Assembly: GCA_002224055.1 (NCBI GenBank)
Contig: AZLU01000041.1
Location: 1 to 64,000, forward strand
DNA length: 64,000 nt
Reading direction: 5' to 3'
DNA from: Pezizomycotina sp. ARF18
Taxonomy: Eukaryota > Ascomycota
Shown here one piece after another: positions 33,404 through 44,911 of the stretch. The position numbers and the translations under genes are program-made. Under the pieces are notes generated by a model, which was not told the DNA's origin, made no database searches, and was given only the letters and a program-made list of their open reading frames with translations. Numbering within the stretch: the stretch's first letter is position 1; the number at the start of each line of letters is the position of its first letter.

Positions 33404-34800
33404 TCACCACAGAAAAGCTCTGAAACAAATGCGGATTAGCAACATTAAGAAGCTTCGCCAGTCCCTCCATTCCGGAATCCCAGGTGCTATCCTCCAGCTC
33501 TCCATCTTCTTCGCAATCTCCACCGCGGCATTCCTTACTTCTTCCTTCCTGGTCTCATCTTCCCTATTGCCCTCGCAGCGGAATTTCCAAAATTTCCAAT
33601 TTCGCTCACTAAAAAGGCCTTTTTCCGATTCTGTTTCATCGGGCTGGACATATCACGTGCAGTATTCTTTGCACTACAACGTCCTCCCGTTTGAGTCTTT
33701 CGTAGGGCGGAAGCACAAGCAGTACATCTTTGCGCCCGCAATATCCAGCACATCTGGTAAGGCAATATTGACAATTCCTCTCTGGTGATTTTTCCCTTCT
33801 TTAGCTTCTCTTCGGTTGGGTAGGTCATACCCTGACCCGTAAAGAGTCTCTTTCACCGGCGGTTCCGAAAGCCCAGGAAAATGTCGAGAAGATCCGCAAT
33901 TGCCGACCGGGTTACCGTACCGTACCAGGTAAGCATTCAGCTTCGCGGTGCGGTTGTAGATCTCAGTGCTTAGGTCTGGATTCCACCATGTCGCGTGTCG
34001 TCGTTTGCTGTACACCAGAAGCCTCCCTTGTCTATAAACTTGACATGTTAACAAAGAAAAAGAAAAAAAAATATCTTTTTTTTTTTTTTGGAAAGGAGTT
34101 AGGAAAAATGGTTCTTGTGAGGGAAAGCAAGGGGCAAATAGCAAGGTTCAAGCGAGGAAGACGAGGGAGGGACTTTACCGCTAATAATTTTATCCCGCAG
34201 AAAGCCCTTCAGTGACCGGGAGCTAAAATAGTCTTGATTCCAAATATCCACCCCTCGTACCGCTTCCGTTGTCGTCGTCGATAAGTTGGCAGCGGAGAAA
34301 GATGTCACCAAACTCGCGACGATACGCACGCAGAGTCTGGCATCTCAGGATTAAAGCTACCGAAACGATCAGAATCTCCAGGGGCCGAGGCAATGTTTTT
34401 GCTTGCCGTAAGCTCTCCATTGCTCTCCGGCGTCAAATACCTTTCACGCGGAATATTGTCCCGGCACCTATCCTCTCACTCATATTTGGGATTGGATGCA
34501 AGTACATGTAATCCTCATAGCATGCTTGAAGGGTTTGTTCAAAATATCCTTCGCTAAAAAAGAGGTCGTCGTGCCTTCGGTGCGGTAGGGAGTCCTAACA
34601 ACTTGAAGAAGCGCGGTGCGAGCTGAGAAGAAATTCTCGATGGATACAATACTCCTTCCGACCAATCTTCAGGCTGCTTGTCCACCTCGTCAAGGAGATA
34701 AGCGTAGCCCTTTTCATCCACTCGCAGGATTTCATATTCTTCCGCATCGTCAAGTTGTAGACCATCGTCGGCTGCCAATACATTTTTACTGGTCGTTACT
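33404..34800 (-). CDS. Unrecognised family, member B (NAYLVRY / DETRK motifs)
   Basis: The minus strand begins, probably after a splice acceptor near 34802, with LQLDDAEEYEILRVDEKGYA, DKQPEDWSEGVLYPSRI and SSQLAPRFFKLLG. It continues GYFEQTLQACYEDYMYLHP, LTPESNGELTASKNIASAP, TAKLNAYLVRYG and DVLLVLPPYERLKREDVVVQ, and ends REDETRKEEVRNAAVEIAKK then MESWR, with a stop near 33404. The NAYLVRY and DETRK...VRNAA..AKK..SW blocks recur in two more loci at 37.6-38.1 and 39.9-40.7 kb, all on the minus strand. I recognise no known domain. Five or more frame steps are present. The last block is in one uninterrupted frame. Confidence 0.5.
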
Positions 34801-36896
34801 GATTATAATCGTTGCAAAGTATATGAGTCTCCCAAAAACAAACCTAGGGAAAAAAATGAGATTATATGCGGACCGTTTTTTTTTTGGAATTTTAATTAAC
34901 AAATTCTCGTGGTTCAGCTTGTGTCACTGGGCAGGGTATTTAATTTGCGGATAGTCGGAAGTATTCGCGATATTTTTGGAGCCTGTTTCATCATTCATTC
35001 CTTTGGAGGATGAAAGAAACCCATCTAAAAGAAAGAGCATTTGAGACAACGATATGCATTTCCACATGGAAAATTAAACCCTTTACTAGCAGAAAGGAGA
35101 CAAAGAAACGGTCCCGTGGAGACCTTGATGTAGAAGAAGACACCCGGATGGCAGAACAAAAGAGGATTCGAGGGAATGGAGACAACGATTCGAACAAAAT
35201 AGATGCTAAAAAGAGGAAGAAATGGCCCTTAATAGGTCTTAGTTTGAGGACCTTTGAGCTCATATATTCATTTTCATCGCACATAGGCTACAAAGCATTT
35301 TGGGGATTTTCTTGACGATTAATTTCCCATGTCTTTGAAGCAGTTCATGGTATTCTCCGACTTAGGTCATCCGTATGCTGGCTGTATGAACGTATGCACA
35401 CGCTCCAACGAGGACTATAAATAGATTTCTTAACTACTTAAGCACTAAATTGAATAAGCCTCAGCATGTCTTTCGAAGATCTAAGGGCTAGTATTTACCC
35501 GCGCGCAAAACCATATTTTCGAAGTTTGTGGAATAAAGTAAGGTTTACAGCCGGCCAATGACTGCAAGACAAAGGTTAAACCTGGCGCGCGAAGAATACA
35601 TGCAAATGAATCATAATTCTCATATTTGAAAATTATTTATCAACGGGCACTGGGAAGTACTAGTGATCTGCATTGGCTGGACCGCCAATTCAAACTAACG
35701 TGAGATGCGGGACAAGTAGCGCTACATCTCATTCTTGTCTCCTAGTCCTTTTGGCGCGGAGCGGACTGCGAGGTGATTTGGACCGTTGCCAGGAAGGTAT
35801 CGTATCAGACGTGCGGACCTGCAACCCGAAAACTAATCGTTGCGTCGCAGGGCCGCCGAATTGTAAAAAAATCAATACGTACACTTTAAGCTGTTGAGTG
35901 GTTTCAATTACGTCGTTAGTGTAGGATATGTACGTGGAAGAGAAATCCTACCCGTTTTTATGTCCTCTGGCCGGAGCTAACGACCTGAATAATACTTAAT
36001 AACATCTAATGTGTTAAAGAACGGGGAGATAAAAGATTAATAAAGAACGAGGTTTTATTAAATTATAAATAAACGGTGTAGGTTGACGGCGGGAAGTTAC
36101 GATATATAAAGACGGGAGGTTGCGCTGTATAATAATAATGGTTCTATGTATTAGCGTGCTTGGTTCCGTCTAGTGCTCCTCCGAGGTACTTCTTTCAATA
36201 AGGACCACAAAATTTATGTGTAAGGCCAGAGAGATAGTTTGACATACAGCAAAGTATCTCATGTAGCACATTGCAATGTAGCCACCCATGTTCATAGGGG
36301 CTTCGTCCTGGCGCAGAGCCGGCTCGAGCCTTGATATCTGTCAGAGCACCGGGCCCGTCCATGTCCAAAGGCTTCATTATCCATCAGCATCCATGGCGAT
36401 ACACCTATCTATCACATCTAGCCTCCCTTCCCGGGCTCCAACAATATCTCATAGCAGGAGTCAATTGGCATCGATCTGATGACTGTCCACAAACTGTTCG
36501 ATTATTTAAATATTTTGAATCCACGTAGTAAGTGTTGGAGACTGAGGACAATGGAGGTAGATTGGTGTCTATTGAGTTGGTTGAGCTTGTCAGCTACCTG
36601 AAGGGAGAACGGTGTCCCTTATATACATGGTGGTCTAACATAAAGGAAAGCCCGAAACAGATAAGTACACCTCAACGGCTTTATGTATGTCATGTATGTG
36701 TGGCAAAGAGACAGGACCAGACCCCGAACCGTATCGTCCCCATTTTGCTGAATCCCCGATATCTATCTAATTAATAACCAACATATTCAAAGCGCTGAAC
36801 CTAAATCGCGCCAATATTTTTTTTTATCGATTTCGTCTTAGCAAGAAGTCCGACGTAATATAAAATTGATGAAAAAGAAATATAGAAAGAGGCATG
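34801..36896. other. Mostly non-coding
   Basis: The plus frame 35010-35315 is open and contains KETKKRSRGDLDVEEDTR, and 35673-35897 contains CNPKTNRCVAGPPNCKK; both are small, lack motifs I know and may be chance. The rest, including AT-rich DNA at 35990-36170, shows no gene. Confidence 0.35.
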
Positions 36897-37190
36897 TTAT
36901 GATGGATTTTCATCCTGGGACACAAGTGGTTCCCCGTGGCCCATGTACTTAAAACCATAAGGAACCTTTTTCAACAACAACGAATTTCTTAATCGTAGGA
37001 GCTTTCTTGTTACAACCGTCCGGGCAGACTTGCGGCAGCTCGGGGAGGCCGAGCATTTCGGCGGTCAAGTAATAATCGTCGATGCGCGATACGTATACAT
37101 CGGGTTAAGCTTCGTAGTTATCCTGTCCGGGATCAAAATTCGTCGCTTGCCGTATGACTTCTGCCGGAGTTCAACTAGGAACTACTACTA
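36897..37190 (-). CDS. Orphan coding exon, unrecognised
   Basis: One minus frame reads PAEVIRQATNFDPGQDNYEA, a TAA (likely one missing base), then PDVYVSRIDDYYLTAEMLGL and PELPQVCPDGCNKKAPTIKK. After a step at about 36963 it continues GFKYMGHGEPLVSQDENPS to TAA 36897-36899. It looks like the C-terminal exon of a gene whose 5' part I cannot find; upstream sequence to 37440 is AT-rich. There are two Cys residues and no domain I know. Confidence 0.42.
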
Positions 37191-37613
37191 TTTTGCTGTT
37201 TTTATAAATTTCTTTTTTTTGACCGCTTCACATACACTATCTCGTTCCTTCTTATTTCCTGGCATTTTAGAAACCTATCCACAATGCTCAGGATTCTTTT
37301 CATCACTAGAGGGTTAACAATCGGAAGGTATATCTACATGCATTTGTAGTGTTCAACAGTCCGAGTGTGATAAATAAAATTAGAAATCTCATATTAATTG
37401 AGTTATTTATCCTATTGGAACCGTAGCTCGATTCACCCACTTTACCACTTGGTAGTATCATGGCTCTGCGCCACCGCTATCCCCAGCTACCTTCAATCCT
37501 CACCCTGCTAACCGCCGAAACCAAGGCGATCATAATATACATGTTAAAAGAATTCTCGGCCTTGAAAGGACGGAATGCCATTCAAGCTTCTGTATTATCG
37601 GGTTCTCGCTCAG
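37191..37613. other. Intergenic, no supported gene
   Basis: No convincing coding frame. It lies downstream of family member A. Confidence 0.4.
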
Positions 37614-38110
37614 TTACAGCTGACGGATGTGATGTGAGCATGGCCACCTGCTGCCTTCGGCTTTCTCCATATTCTCCACGACCTTCTTGGCCGCGCGACA
37701 CACGCCGCCCACCTCGTCTCGTCGTCTGCAATCTTCCTGGCTCTCTCTTTCAGTACTCCCAAGCTTCCATGGTAAACCAGTAAGGGCCTTTGTTAACAGT
37801 ATCTATGATCCCGTTAAGCTCCTCTTCGGCCTCCGGCCACCGCGCGCGGGCGCAAAGGCAGAAGAGCTTGTCGCCGGCTATCTCCAAACGTAAGGCAGTA
37901 TGATGATGAAATTGTCGGTCCCATAGGGCGACTCAAGTCGCGGGTGGGATCTTGGTGTTACCGGATGGCTGGGAGCGGTGGGGGATATCCGAGGGCCAGA
38001 TTATGCTGGAGTGGAGCTGGTGCGGCCAGCACCGGCTTCCGTAGCGGGCCATGTAGGCGTTGAACAAAACTTTACGCCAGTTCCATATGTAACTTCCTTC
38101 TATGTCAAGC
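37614..38110 (-). CDS. Unrecognised family, member A
   Basis: After a possible acceptor near 38111 the minus strand reads LDIEGSYIWNWRKVLFNAYM then ARYGSRCW, followed by LEIAGDKLFCLCARARWPEA, LNGIIDTVNKGPYWFTMEAW and ADDETRWAACVAR. A one-base step then gives AAKKVVENMEKAEG, with TAA at 37614-37616. FNAYMARY and DETR..CV..AAKK match members B and C in order and spacing. The 5' exons are not visible; upstream is GGAAA-repeat DNA. No known domain. Confidence 0.48.
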
Positions 38111-38210
38111 TGACAATAAATAGCTGTGTCGCGAGGATGGGAGAAAACGTAGCTTTCGGAGGAAGGAGGGGACCGCCTTAATAATTGATCGTCACCGAGC
38201 CAAAACGAAA

Positions 38211-38291
38211 AGGAAGGAAAGGAAAGGAAAGGAAAGGAAGGAAAGGAAAGGAAAGGAAAGGAAAGGAAAGGAGAAGGAAAAAAAAAAAAAG
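38211..38291. repeat. GGAAA pentanucleotide microsatellite
   Basis: About 12-14 GGAAA/GGAAGGAAA units ending in a poly-A run. Confidence 0.95.
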
Positions 38292-38360
38292 AACGGGCCG
38301 ACTTTGATTAAGGTGGTCCTACTTTCGCCCAAAAAAACTGGCAAAAATATGTCCATTTAG

Positions 38361-38534
38361 ATCGTCCGCTCGTCGGCCACCAACTGCCTTCTCCACAGCG
38401 AATTTGAGAAAATCTGCTACGAAACTTGGGACTACCAGACCGCCGACCTCGGGAACCATGGCTTCACCGCGCAGCACTGGAGCCAGAACCAGAGAGAAAT
38501 AGTTAGGGCTTTCAGGTACTTCCCCGGTCCCTAA
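38361..38534 (+). CDS. Possible exon, unrecognised
   Basis: A plus frame closed by TAG 38358-38360 and TAA 38532-38534 reads NCLLHSEFEKICYETWDYQT and NHGFTAQHWSQNQREIVRAF. The residue mix, rich in aromatic and charged residues, is protein-like. Downstream to about 38900 both strands have protein-like fragments (plus: AFAAQFPDLAGHEQDALRLL; minus: FHVVNNGDMIDHRHIARRVH), so strand is unresolved there. It lies between two minus-strand family members. Confidence 0.28.
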   Translation: MVRSSATNCLLHSEFEKICYETWDYQTADLGNHGFTAQHWSQNQREIVRAFRYFPGP

Positions 38535-39875
38535 AATCAGGAGCGTTATGGCACCTGAAAAGGTGCTCTTCCAGTAATTCGTGAACCCTGCGCGCGATAT
38601 GTCTGTGGTCGATCATGTCGCCGTTGTTAACCACATGAAACCTGCAGGTCGATCGGACCAGTGGCATACGTGTAGCACTCCTTGATGGACGGGTCGAGGC
38701 GTCAGAGTCGAAAACGCGGGTGAACAAGGGCGCTACGTCCAGGAGGAACGGCATGGCGATGCTAATGTCTATCTCAGTCCAATATCTTTATGGCATGGCA
38801 AGCGTTCCAGGCTTTCGCCGCGCAGTTCCCTGATCTCGCGGGTCATGAGCAAGATGCGCTCCGCCTCCTCTTGAAGGCATGTTTCCATGATTTTCGTAAA
38901 TATCCAAAAAAAAAAAAATCTATATATATATATAAAAGAGAGTGTGGATTACTTGGCTGCAATAGTAGTTCCTGTAAACTCGAGGGAGACGAACATAGCA
39001 AAATCAGGTAGGAGATCGGGCTCTGCGGGTCCTTAAGTAGGTAATACGCTGGTTTACTTACTGGACGAATGGCCTGGTAGTTTGGGTCCTATTTCCTTGT
39101 ATAGGAAGACGCGAGTGAACTGTATCAAGAGCCCATGGTTTGAGATTTTGCGTTTTTGCAAAGAAAGGAAGAGAAAAAAAAAGGGGGGGGATTTCGTCAG
39201 GTACTTATGACATCGGTTCACTGGAACAAAGAAATGAGATATAGCTCGAACTTCATTACTACTTAAACCAGTATACTAATGAACGAGCTATGGTGGCTCT
39301 TCAAGGAAAAAGGGGCACTGAACTAGATATAAAGGAGAGATCTAACAAAAAAAAAAAAAAAAAAAAAAAGAAAAAGAAAACTTTCCGTAATCTAACAAGG
39401 CTAGATATTGATGGTCTGCGGACCTCACAAGTCTCGCTTTTAATTCTTATGCCGTTATATCCGCAAGGCAATACTGCTGTAACTTCTTATGCAGTCTAAA
39501 TGTCACCACATAATGCATAGCAATCTCTTTGTGCTATCTATTATTTTAATCAGCGCTACCGTTCGCTACGCTCGTAGACGGGTCTTCCGCTTATTTAATT
39601 GGCGTGAACGAATAGAAGCAAAGAAACTGAAGATCTAGGTGGGAGGATCTCCTAAGGACTCTGATACGAAGTAATAGATCTGGACATAGTTTCGACCTAA
39701 ACATCTTCACTGTGAACAGAACAAATCTTAAGAACATATACTTCTGGTCTGAGCATGATAGGCACAAAAATTGTCGGAAAAGCCCCTTATGGTTTGTTCT
39801 CTTCTCTGCCCATTTTCCTCCGAGCGCTTAATAGAGCCTGTATCTCTTTCAATGTATTGGGATGCATATAGAGAC
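38535..39875. other. Unresolved to 38.9 kb, then non-coding
   Basis: The first part has protein-like fragments on both strands. From 38.9 kb on it is AT-rich with A homopolymers near 38906 and 39346-39369 and an A10G8 run at about 39175-39190. No gene supported. Confidence 0.35.
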
Positions 39876-40666
39876 TCAATTGCCATTTGCTCGTGCTCTC
39901 CAGCTGTCGAGCTTCTTCGCCGCCTCCGCCGCCTTTCTGACACACGGCTTCCTCGTTTCATCCTTCGAGAACCTCCACGCTTCCTTTCCAGTACATCTAA
40001 TTTTCGCCGCGAAACATCGTGTGGTTCATGGAGATCTGCATGTCTACATCTCTGCTTAACTTCATTTCGGTCTCGATTCGCCGACGCATGGGCGATAAAT
40101 TAGTTCACCGGTCCGAGTCTGCAACATTAGTATATAAAGTTCGGCGGCCTCCGGGTCGACAGATTCGTCACGGTCTTCGTCCCACAATCATTTCATTTCA
40201 AGATCGCGGGAAATGCTTTTGAACAAGCTCACAGCCAGTCGAAGACGTCGTAGCGAGCTAGGTAGGCGTTGAAAAAGATTCGCGACGGAAGCAGTCCGCA
40301 TCACGCTTATACGAAAATAGTGGTAGGTACAATCTGAGAGGAATATGGGAAAAGAAAATTAGTGACCCGTGGGACAGTCCATATCGCCATGGTCATATTG
40401 AAACACAGCAGAAGAAAAAGGAGTTGAGAAACGAAAAAAAAAAAAAAAAAAAAAGAGAAGAGAAAGACGAGAGACGAAGTCGAAGCAAGAGGAGAAATTC
40501 GTACCGCAAGTTTGAGAATTTCTAATCTGGTAGATAGGAATCATCGCTCGAACCGCAGTGGTAAATGACGGTGCGTTTCGATCTTCCGGGGTCGAAAAGT
40601 CGCGCCTAAGGGCCGTAACGATCGACGTCGCCACGCGTAGAATCCACCGCCAAAACGCCTAGCCAT
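39876..40666 (-). CDS. Unrecognised family, member C
   Basis: The ATG at 40664-40666 starts MARRFGGGFYAWRRRSLRPL. A probable intron spans about 40334-40504 (GTACGA to TCTCAG) and contains a long homopolymer. The second exon reads RIFFNAYLARYDVFDWL, then SVDPEAAELYILMLQTRTGE, RRIETEMKLSRDVDMQISMN, and ends FSKDETRKPCVRKAAEAAKK, LDSWRARANGN and TGA 39876-39878. The last block is in one frame and aligns with member B (DETRKEEVRNAAVEIAKKMESW pattern) with one gap. I recognise no domain. Four or more frame steps lie between the blocks. Confidence 0.48.
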
Positions 40667-41535
40667 GTACTCCAAAACTTCCAGCGCTTCTTACATGTGC
40701 CTTGATCCTTCCTCCGTCTAACTTTGATGGAATGTCATATTTGGCTACGTGATTTCAAATAAACCTTGAACGGTCACGGTACGTTCTTTTGTATTAACCG
40801 TGTCGAGGGGCTCGGGGTAGCAGAATCGATGACATTGTAAATGAGAGGTGCAGAGTCTAGAATTAAGCTGTTATCGCTAGAACACTGCTTGGGAGCTAGA
40901 TTATATTGATATTTCCATGTGAAGTCAAACGTTTTATTTATTTATATTTTTGGTAAGCAAATCTTAGGATCATAAACTAATGGTAACTCTGTGAATGCAG
41001 ATGCAAAGTTTGAGATCCGTGGGTAAATGTGTGGCTTGGCTTTGCTATGTAAAATTGCGCGATGTAGATGTAAGTATTACTAAGTAGCCAAAAATCGAAA
41101 ACAAACAAAAAAGAACGTAAGGCTCTAAGGAGACTGTGAGAAGATCACGTACTGGCGCATGCTTACTTATGCTCGCCTGCTAGTTAATACGCCTAAATTT
41201 TGGCGCTGGTTGGTTCAGTTGCAGCTGGGCATTCTAGGTATTTGTGTAGATACACGTAGAGCTAATATAACTAGAAAAGAAAAGAAAAAACTGGACAGAA
41301 AAGAAAGTAGAGTAAGTGGGGTTAAGGAGTAATCGATGCTGTGGGTGAGATAAAATGCCTATGCTCATGTTATGCTTCTAGAAGCTATTCTAGCTTGGAC
41401 AATGTGGACTTCAAGTTAAGCTACGTTCCGTCATCCTCCCCTTTTCCTATTCTCAGTTCAGTGTGCGATTATTACTGTGCCTTAGTTCTTCATGATGCTG
41501 CTTTTCATGCTGCACAGGGCCTCCTTCTCTCGTCG
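40667..41535. other. Intergenic, no supported gene
   Basis: Promoter side of member C, then AT-rich DNA without coding signal. Confidence 0.45.
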
Positions 41536-41629
41536 TTACTGCTTAGCTTCAGCGGCACTCGCTAGCAGCCTGCACGGCTTCAACTTCTCCAATGCCTCCT
41601 TCGCCGCGGCCCTCACCTCGGTGTCCTTG
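41536..41629 (-). CDS. Possible C-terminal exon of a fourth family member
   Basis: After a CAG acceptor at 41630-41632 the minus strand reads KDTEVRAAAKEALEKLKPCR then LLASAAEAKQ and TAA 41536-41538. KDTEVR.AA.EA..KL resembles the KDETRK..VR.AA..AKKL block of member C but is short, so similarity could be chance. Confidence 0.25.
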
Positions 41630-44136
41630 CTGGCGCAGATGTATGTATGATATCTATATAATGTAGGATGGGATCGATTTCCGTCTGAGAACGCTAACCT
41701 TGTTGACCTCTCTCCTGGAAACGCTTTACATATGAGACCAAAATTCCCCCATAAATACATCTCATAGAGCAATTAAGTTCGAGTTTTGTGAAAAGGGAGG
41801 GGCGATATTGTATGGTACCTCGCTTTGTTCAATAGTGGGTAACAAAGAATTAGATGAGAACTTGTAGGGGTTGACAGGGGGAACAGGAACTTGAAATCTG
41901 ATACAGTACTATAAGAAAGTCTCACGGGGCGTTACGGAGCTCGACGGAGGCCCAGAGACCTGTCGTAACTCAGATATTATGAGAGGGAGTCATGCTAATA
42001 CAACGACAGTAGTACGATATATCTTTCCTAAATTTGATTTGATTTGATGACATTCAAAGGTTCGCCTAGCGTTATTCTCATTAAAATCAACCAATATATT
42101 AAGTATATAACATATCTATAGAGGAGAGGTATTAGTAGGTATAAGCATATGCTCCGGTTGGCTAGTCGGCGCCTTGGGCTGTCAGCTTTAGCTTTTTTGA
42201 TATATGGCTTACCTCTTGGCAAGTTTTTGATTTTTCAATGAGCCGGACATAAGATCCTGATAGTGGTATTAACCGCTTGAAGAGCCAGAGACTTGTATTC
42301 TTCCTTGCTGCACAGAGTAAAATAAAAAATAAAAAATAAAAAAATAAAAAATAAATAAAGAGAAAATAAAGTAAAAATAATAATACAAATAAGATATATA
42401 AAACTTTTGATAATGAAACAGTAAGTTTAAAATATGAGAATTTTGTTTTTATAGGTGAACTAAACGTGTGCAGGAAAGCTTGCAGATGAGCTAACCGGAA
42501 AATAATAACTCATGTTGGGCATTAATGCTCCTTTTTTTTCCGGCCTTACCCTTTAAATTTTAGAGATGCTCACGAGGCGACGTGTTACAGCTGCTGCTGT
42601 TCTATATACTACAATATACAATAAATAATTTCTTTTTAATTATTTGATAATTCAAATGGAAGAAAAGCGGAAAGGAAGAATTTACAATGTAATGCTGTAA
42701 TACATATATAAGCACACCCAACTGAATCTCTTCTTCCGTGTTCTCGTGAACTCTTGACATCCATAATGTGCCCTGAGTTATATCGGATCTATAATTATCA
42801 AATATTAAAAATATATGTGATCAATCTAACTTTCTTGTGCACTGACGGTCAACCTGATGACTATGCCTTTTGCTAGCTATTAGGCATGCCAAAGAGGCAT
42901 GCAATCTATAGGCATTAAGATGATTCTATAGCTAAAAAAGAAAATCTTTAGCTGAAAATATCGAGATTTAGCTATAGATATTAAAAGAAATTATAATATG
43001 AGGCGCTACGCGCCTTTAAAGTAGATTATATATATTTTTTGAGATTATAAGGTCGTTAGTTTATTATATATAATATATTATATATATATATATTAGTAAA
43101 GATAGTTAATTTTATATTAATCTACAAGTTTATCTTATCCTATATTATTAGATATATATTATAGATCTGCGCCAGCACTTTTGGGAAACGAACTATTCAA
43201 GTTAGGTATTACAATCTCTAATCTAATAATAATGTTAATTAAGATTTTTATAATTAAAGCCATATCGTTGAAAGCTAAGTCTACTATTCAGTACAGATCG
43301 TACTCTTCATATAGTCTTTTTTTTTTTTTTTTTTTTTTCATGCCGGCCGGTTTTCATATAGATAATCCCTTTTATTTTTTTATTTTTTTATTTTTATCTT
43401 TTCGGCTTGGTACGCTTACAATACTAACGATATCTGTTACATGGTACCGGACTTTGGCTGTTAATGTTTTATATTAGAGCTGTGAGAGGAGGGCTAAGTG
43501 TTACTATTATTGGATGTTTAATTTGCGATCTTGGGGTCAGGACCGACAACAACTAAGTAGACACAGCTAAGTAGCCATGCAGCGAAGCGATAATTTCTGC
43601 CATGTGTATTGCTCTTCTCCTCTCCCACCTTCCCCCGGGAACCTCGAACAAGTATTCATGAATGACTACTTGATCGTATCATTTCGATTCTATTGCGTGG
43701 TTTCTTCTCCCTCTTCCTGTGTGTGAATTTTTTTGTTTTCTTTTATTCTCCTTTTTCGAGAAACAATACAATAACATGCTTTGCAGGAAGTTTTCATGAC
43801 GCAATGCTTCTAGGAGCCAATGAAATTTGGAGTCGAACCATGATTCTCAAGAGGAATGTGAAGTATGAAGAAGAGGAAATTGAATTCTAGTTCGTAGTGT
43901 TTGCTTTAAATAGTTTGATCTTTATCCCTCCTTTTTTTTTCTTCTCTTTCCTTTTTTTGTAGAAAACATCGAGAGAATTCAAAGTTAATGCAGTATACCA
44001 GGAGTCCTACGAAGAAGCCGACCCCTCGTGGATCCTCCCGGCGAAAAGAACCATCCCTATAACTCCCTCACCCCTCCTCCACCTTCTCCTCTGAATCCCC
44101 TACCTTCCTCTTCCTCCACCACGATTCTCCTCCTCC
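41630..44136. other. AT-rich non-coding region
   Basis: No gene is seen. It contains an AAAAAT/AAATA tract at about 42319-42370 and the AT island listed separately. A T-rich run lies at about 43317-43339, and a CT-rich stretch at 43925-43965. Confidence 0.6.
42750..43180. other. AT-rich island, possible RIP-degraded repeat
   Basis: The segment is very AT-rich, dominated by TA steps, and keeps a GC-rich CpG-containing inverted repeat at 43001-43015 (AGGCGC, spacer TAC, GCGCCT). Loss of CpA while CpG survives is what RIP would leave in a repeated sequence. No element can be identified, so the origin is inference. Confidence 0.45.
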
Positions 44137-44911
44137 TCATGACAAGCCCAAACTGCGTAACCTTCTCATCATAAAGATTAAAACTTCCAAGCCACCCCCG
44201 CCAAAATCCCACCCTCGCTCCATTACCAAGCTACTCATATCAAACGAACCCCACGGCTCATACTCCCACACATCCCGTATTCCTGACCATGCAATTCTCA
44301 GAAATCCACTTGACGTGTTCGTCGCGCCAGTTTTTATGGCAGTGGATATTCGAGGGTCCCGTAGAGGGTTTGGAGGGGGATGATTCTTGGTCGGAGGAGA
44401 GGTAGAAGGCGGCCGGGTAGTCGCGGTTGTCGTGCTCTATGGGGTGTTTTTTTATCGTGGTGAGGAAGTAGGTTGCCGTCGCGAAGGATGCTGCTGTTCG
44501 GGGGTGCGTTAGCAGGGACCACTTGAAGAGCAGAAGAAGAAGCAGAAGGAGGATGAGAAGGATCGGGGTGGAATTCACCTGATGAGGAGGCGAGGCGAAT
44601 CTAGGACCGTAGCGGACAGCTGCGACGAGACCGAGTCGAGGGTTTTCGAGGGCGGTGGCGAAGGGAGAGGAACCCGAGCTCTGCGGATCTTTAATAACGC
44701 AGCTTATCCTATTAGCGTCTCCTTTGCTCTCTTATAGGAGGTCCGCGGGGGAAACACTTACTCGCTTTTGGCAGCCTCCTCGACATCCGGAGTTGCCTGC
44801 CGCCTGCACCTTCCGGGACCGAGTCCGAGCCCGAGCTAGACCGGTCGGACATGACGGGCGTGTAAGAAACTTCTGATTCCGAGCCCGAGCTCGCTCCGTC
44901 TGCGTCGACAT
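44137..44911 (-). CDS. Unrecognised three-exon protein
   Basis: From the ATG at 44909-44911 the intended frame reads DADGASSGSESEVSYTPVMS then DRSSSGSDSVPEGAGG, a Ser/acidic repeat whose DNA is duplicated in tandem (about 44830-44925). An intron follows (GTAAGT, branch GCTAAT). The next exon reads SPFATALENPRLGLVAAVRY. A second intron has donor GTGAAT, branch GCTAACG and acceptor AACAG or GCAG. The last exon reads ATYFLTTIKKHPIEHDNRDY, PAAFYLSSDQESSPSK and HVKWISENCMVRNTG, then DVWEYEPWGSFDMSSLVMER, ending RSLGLS and TGA 44137-44139. The intron signals support the strand. I recognise no family. Confidence 0.5.

Noticed and set aside
35673-35897. Short Cys-containing frame that could be a small secreted protein
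   Set aside because: It has no signal peptide and no supported start or splice sites.
42750-43180. Mobile-element remnant in the AT island
   Set aside because: No terminal repeats, coding remnant or target duplication can be seen, so it is only noted as a possible RIP-degraded repeat.
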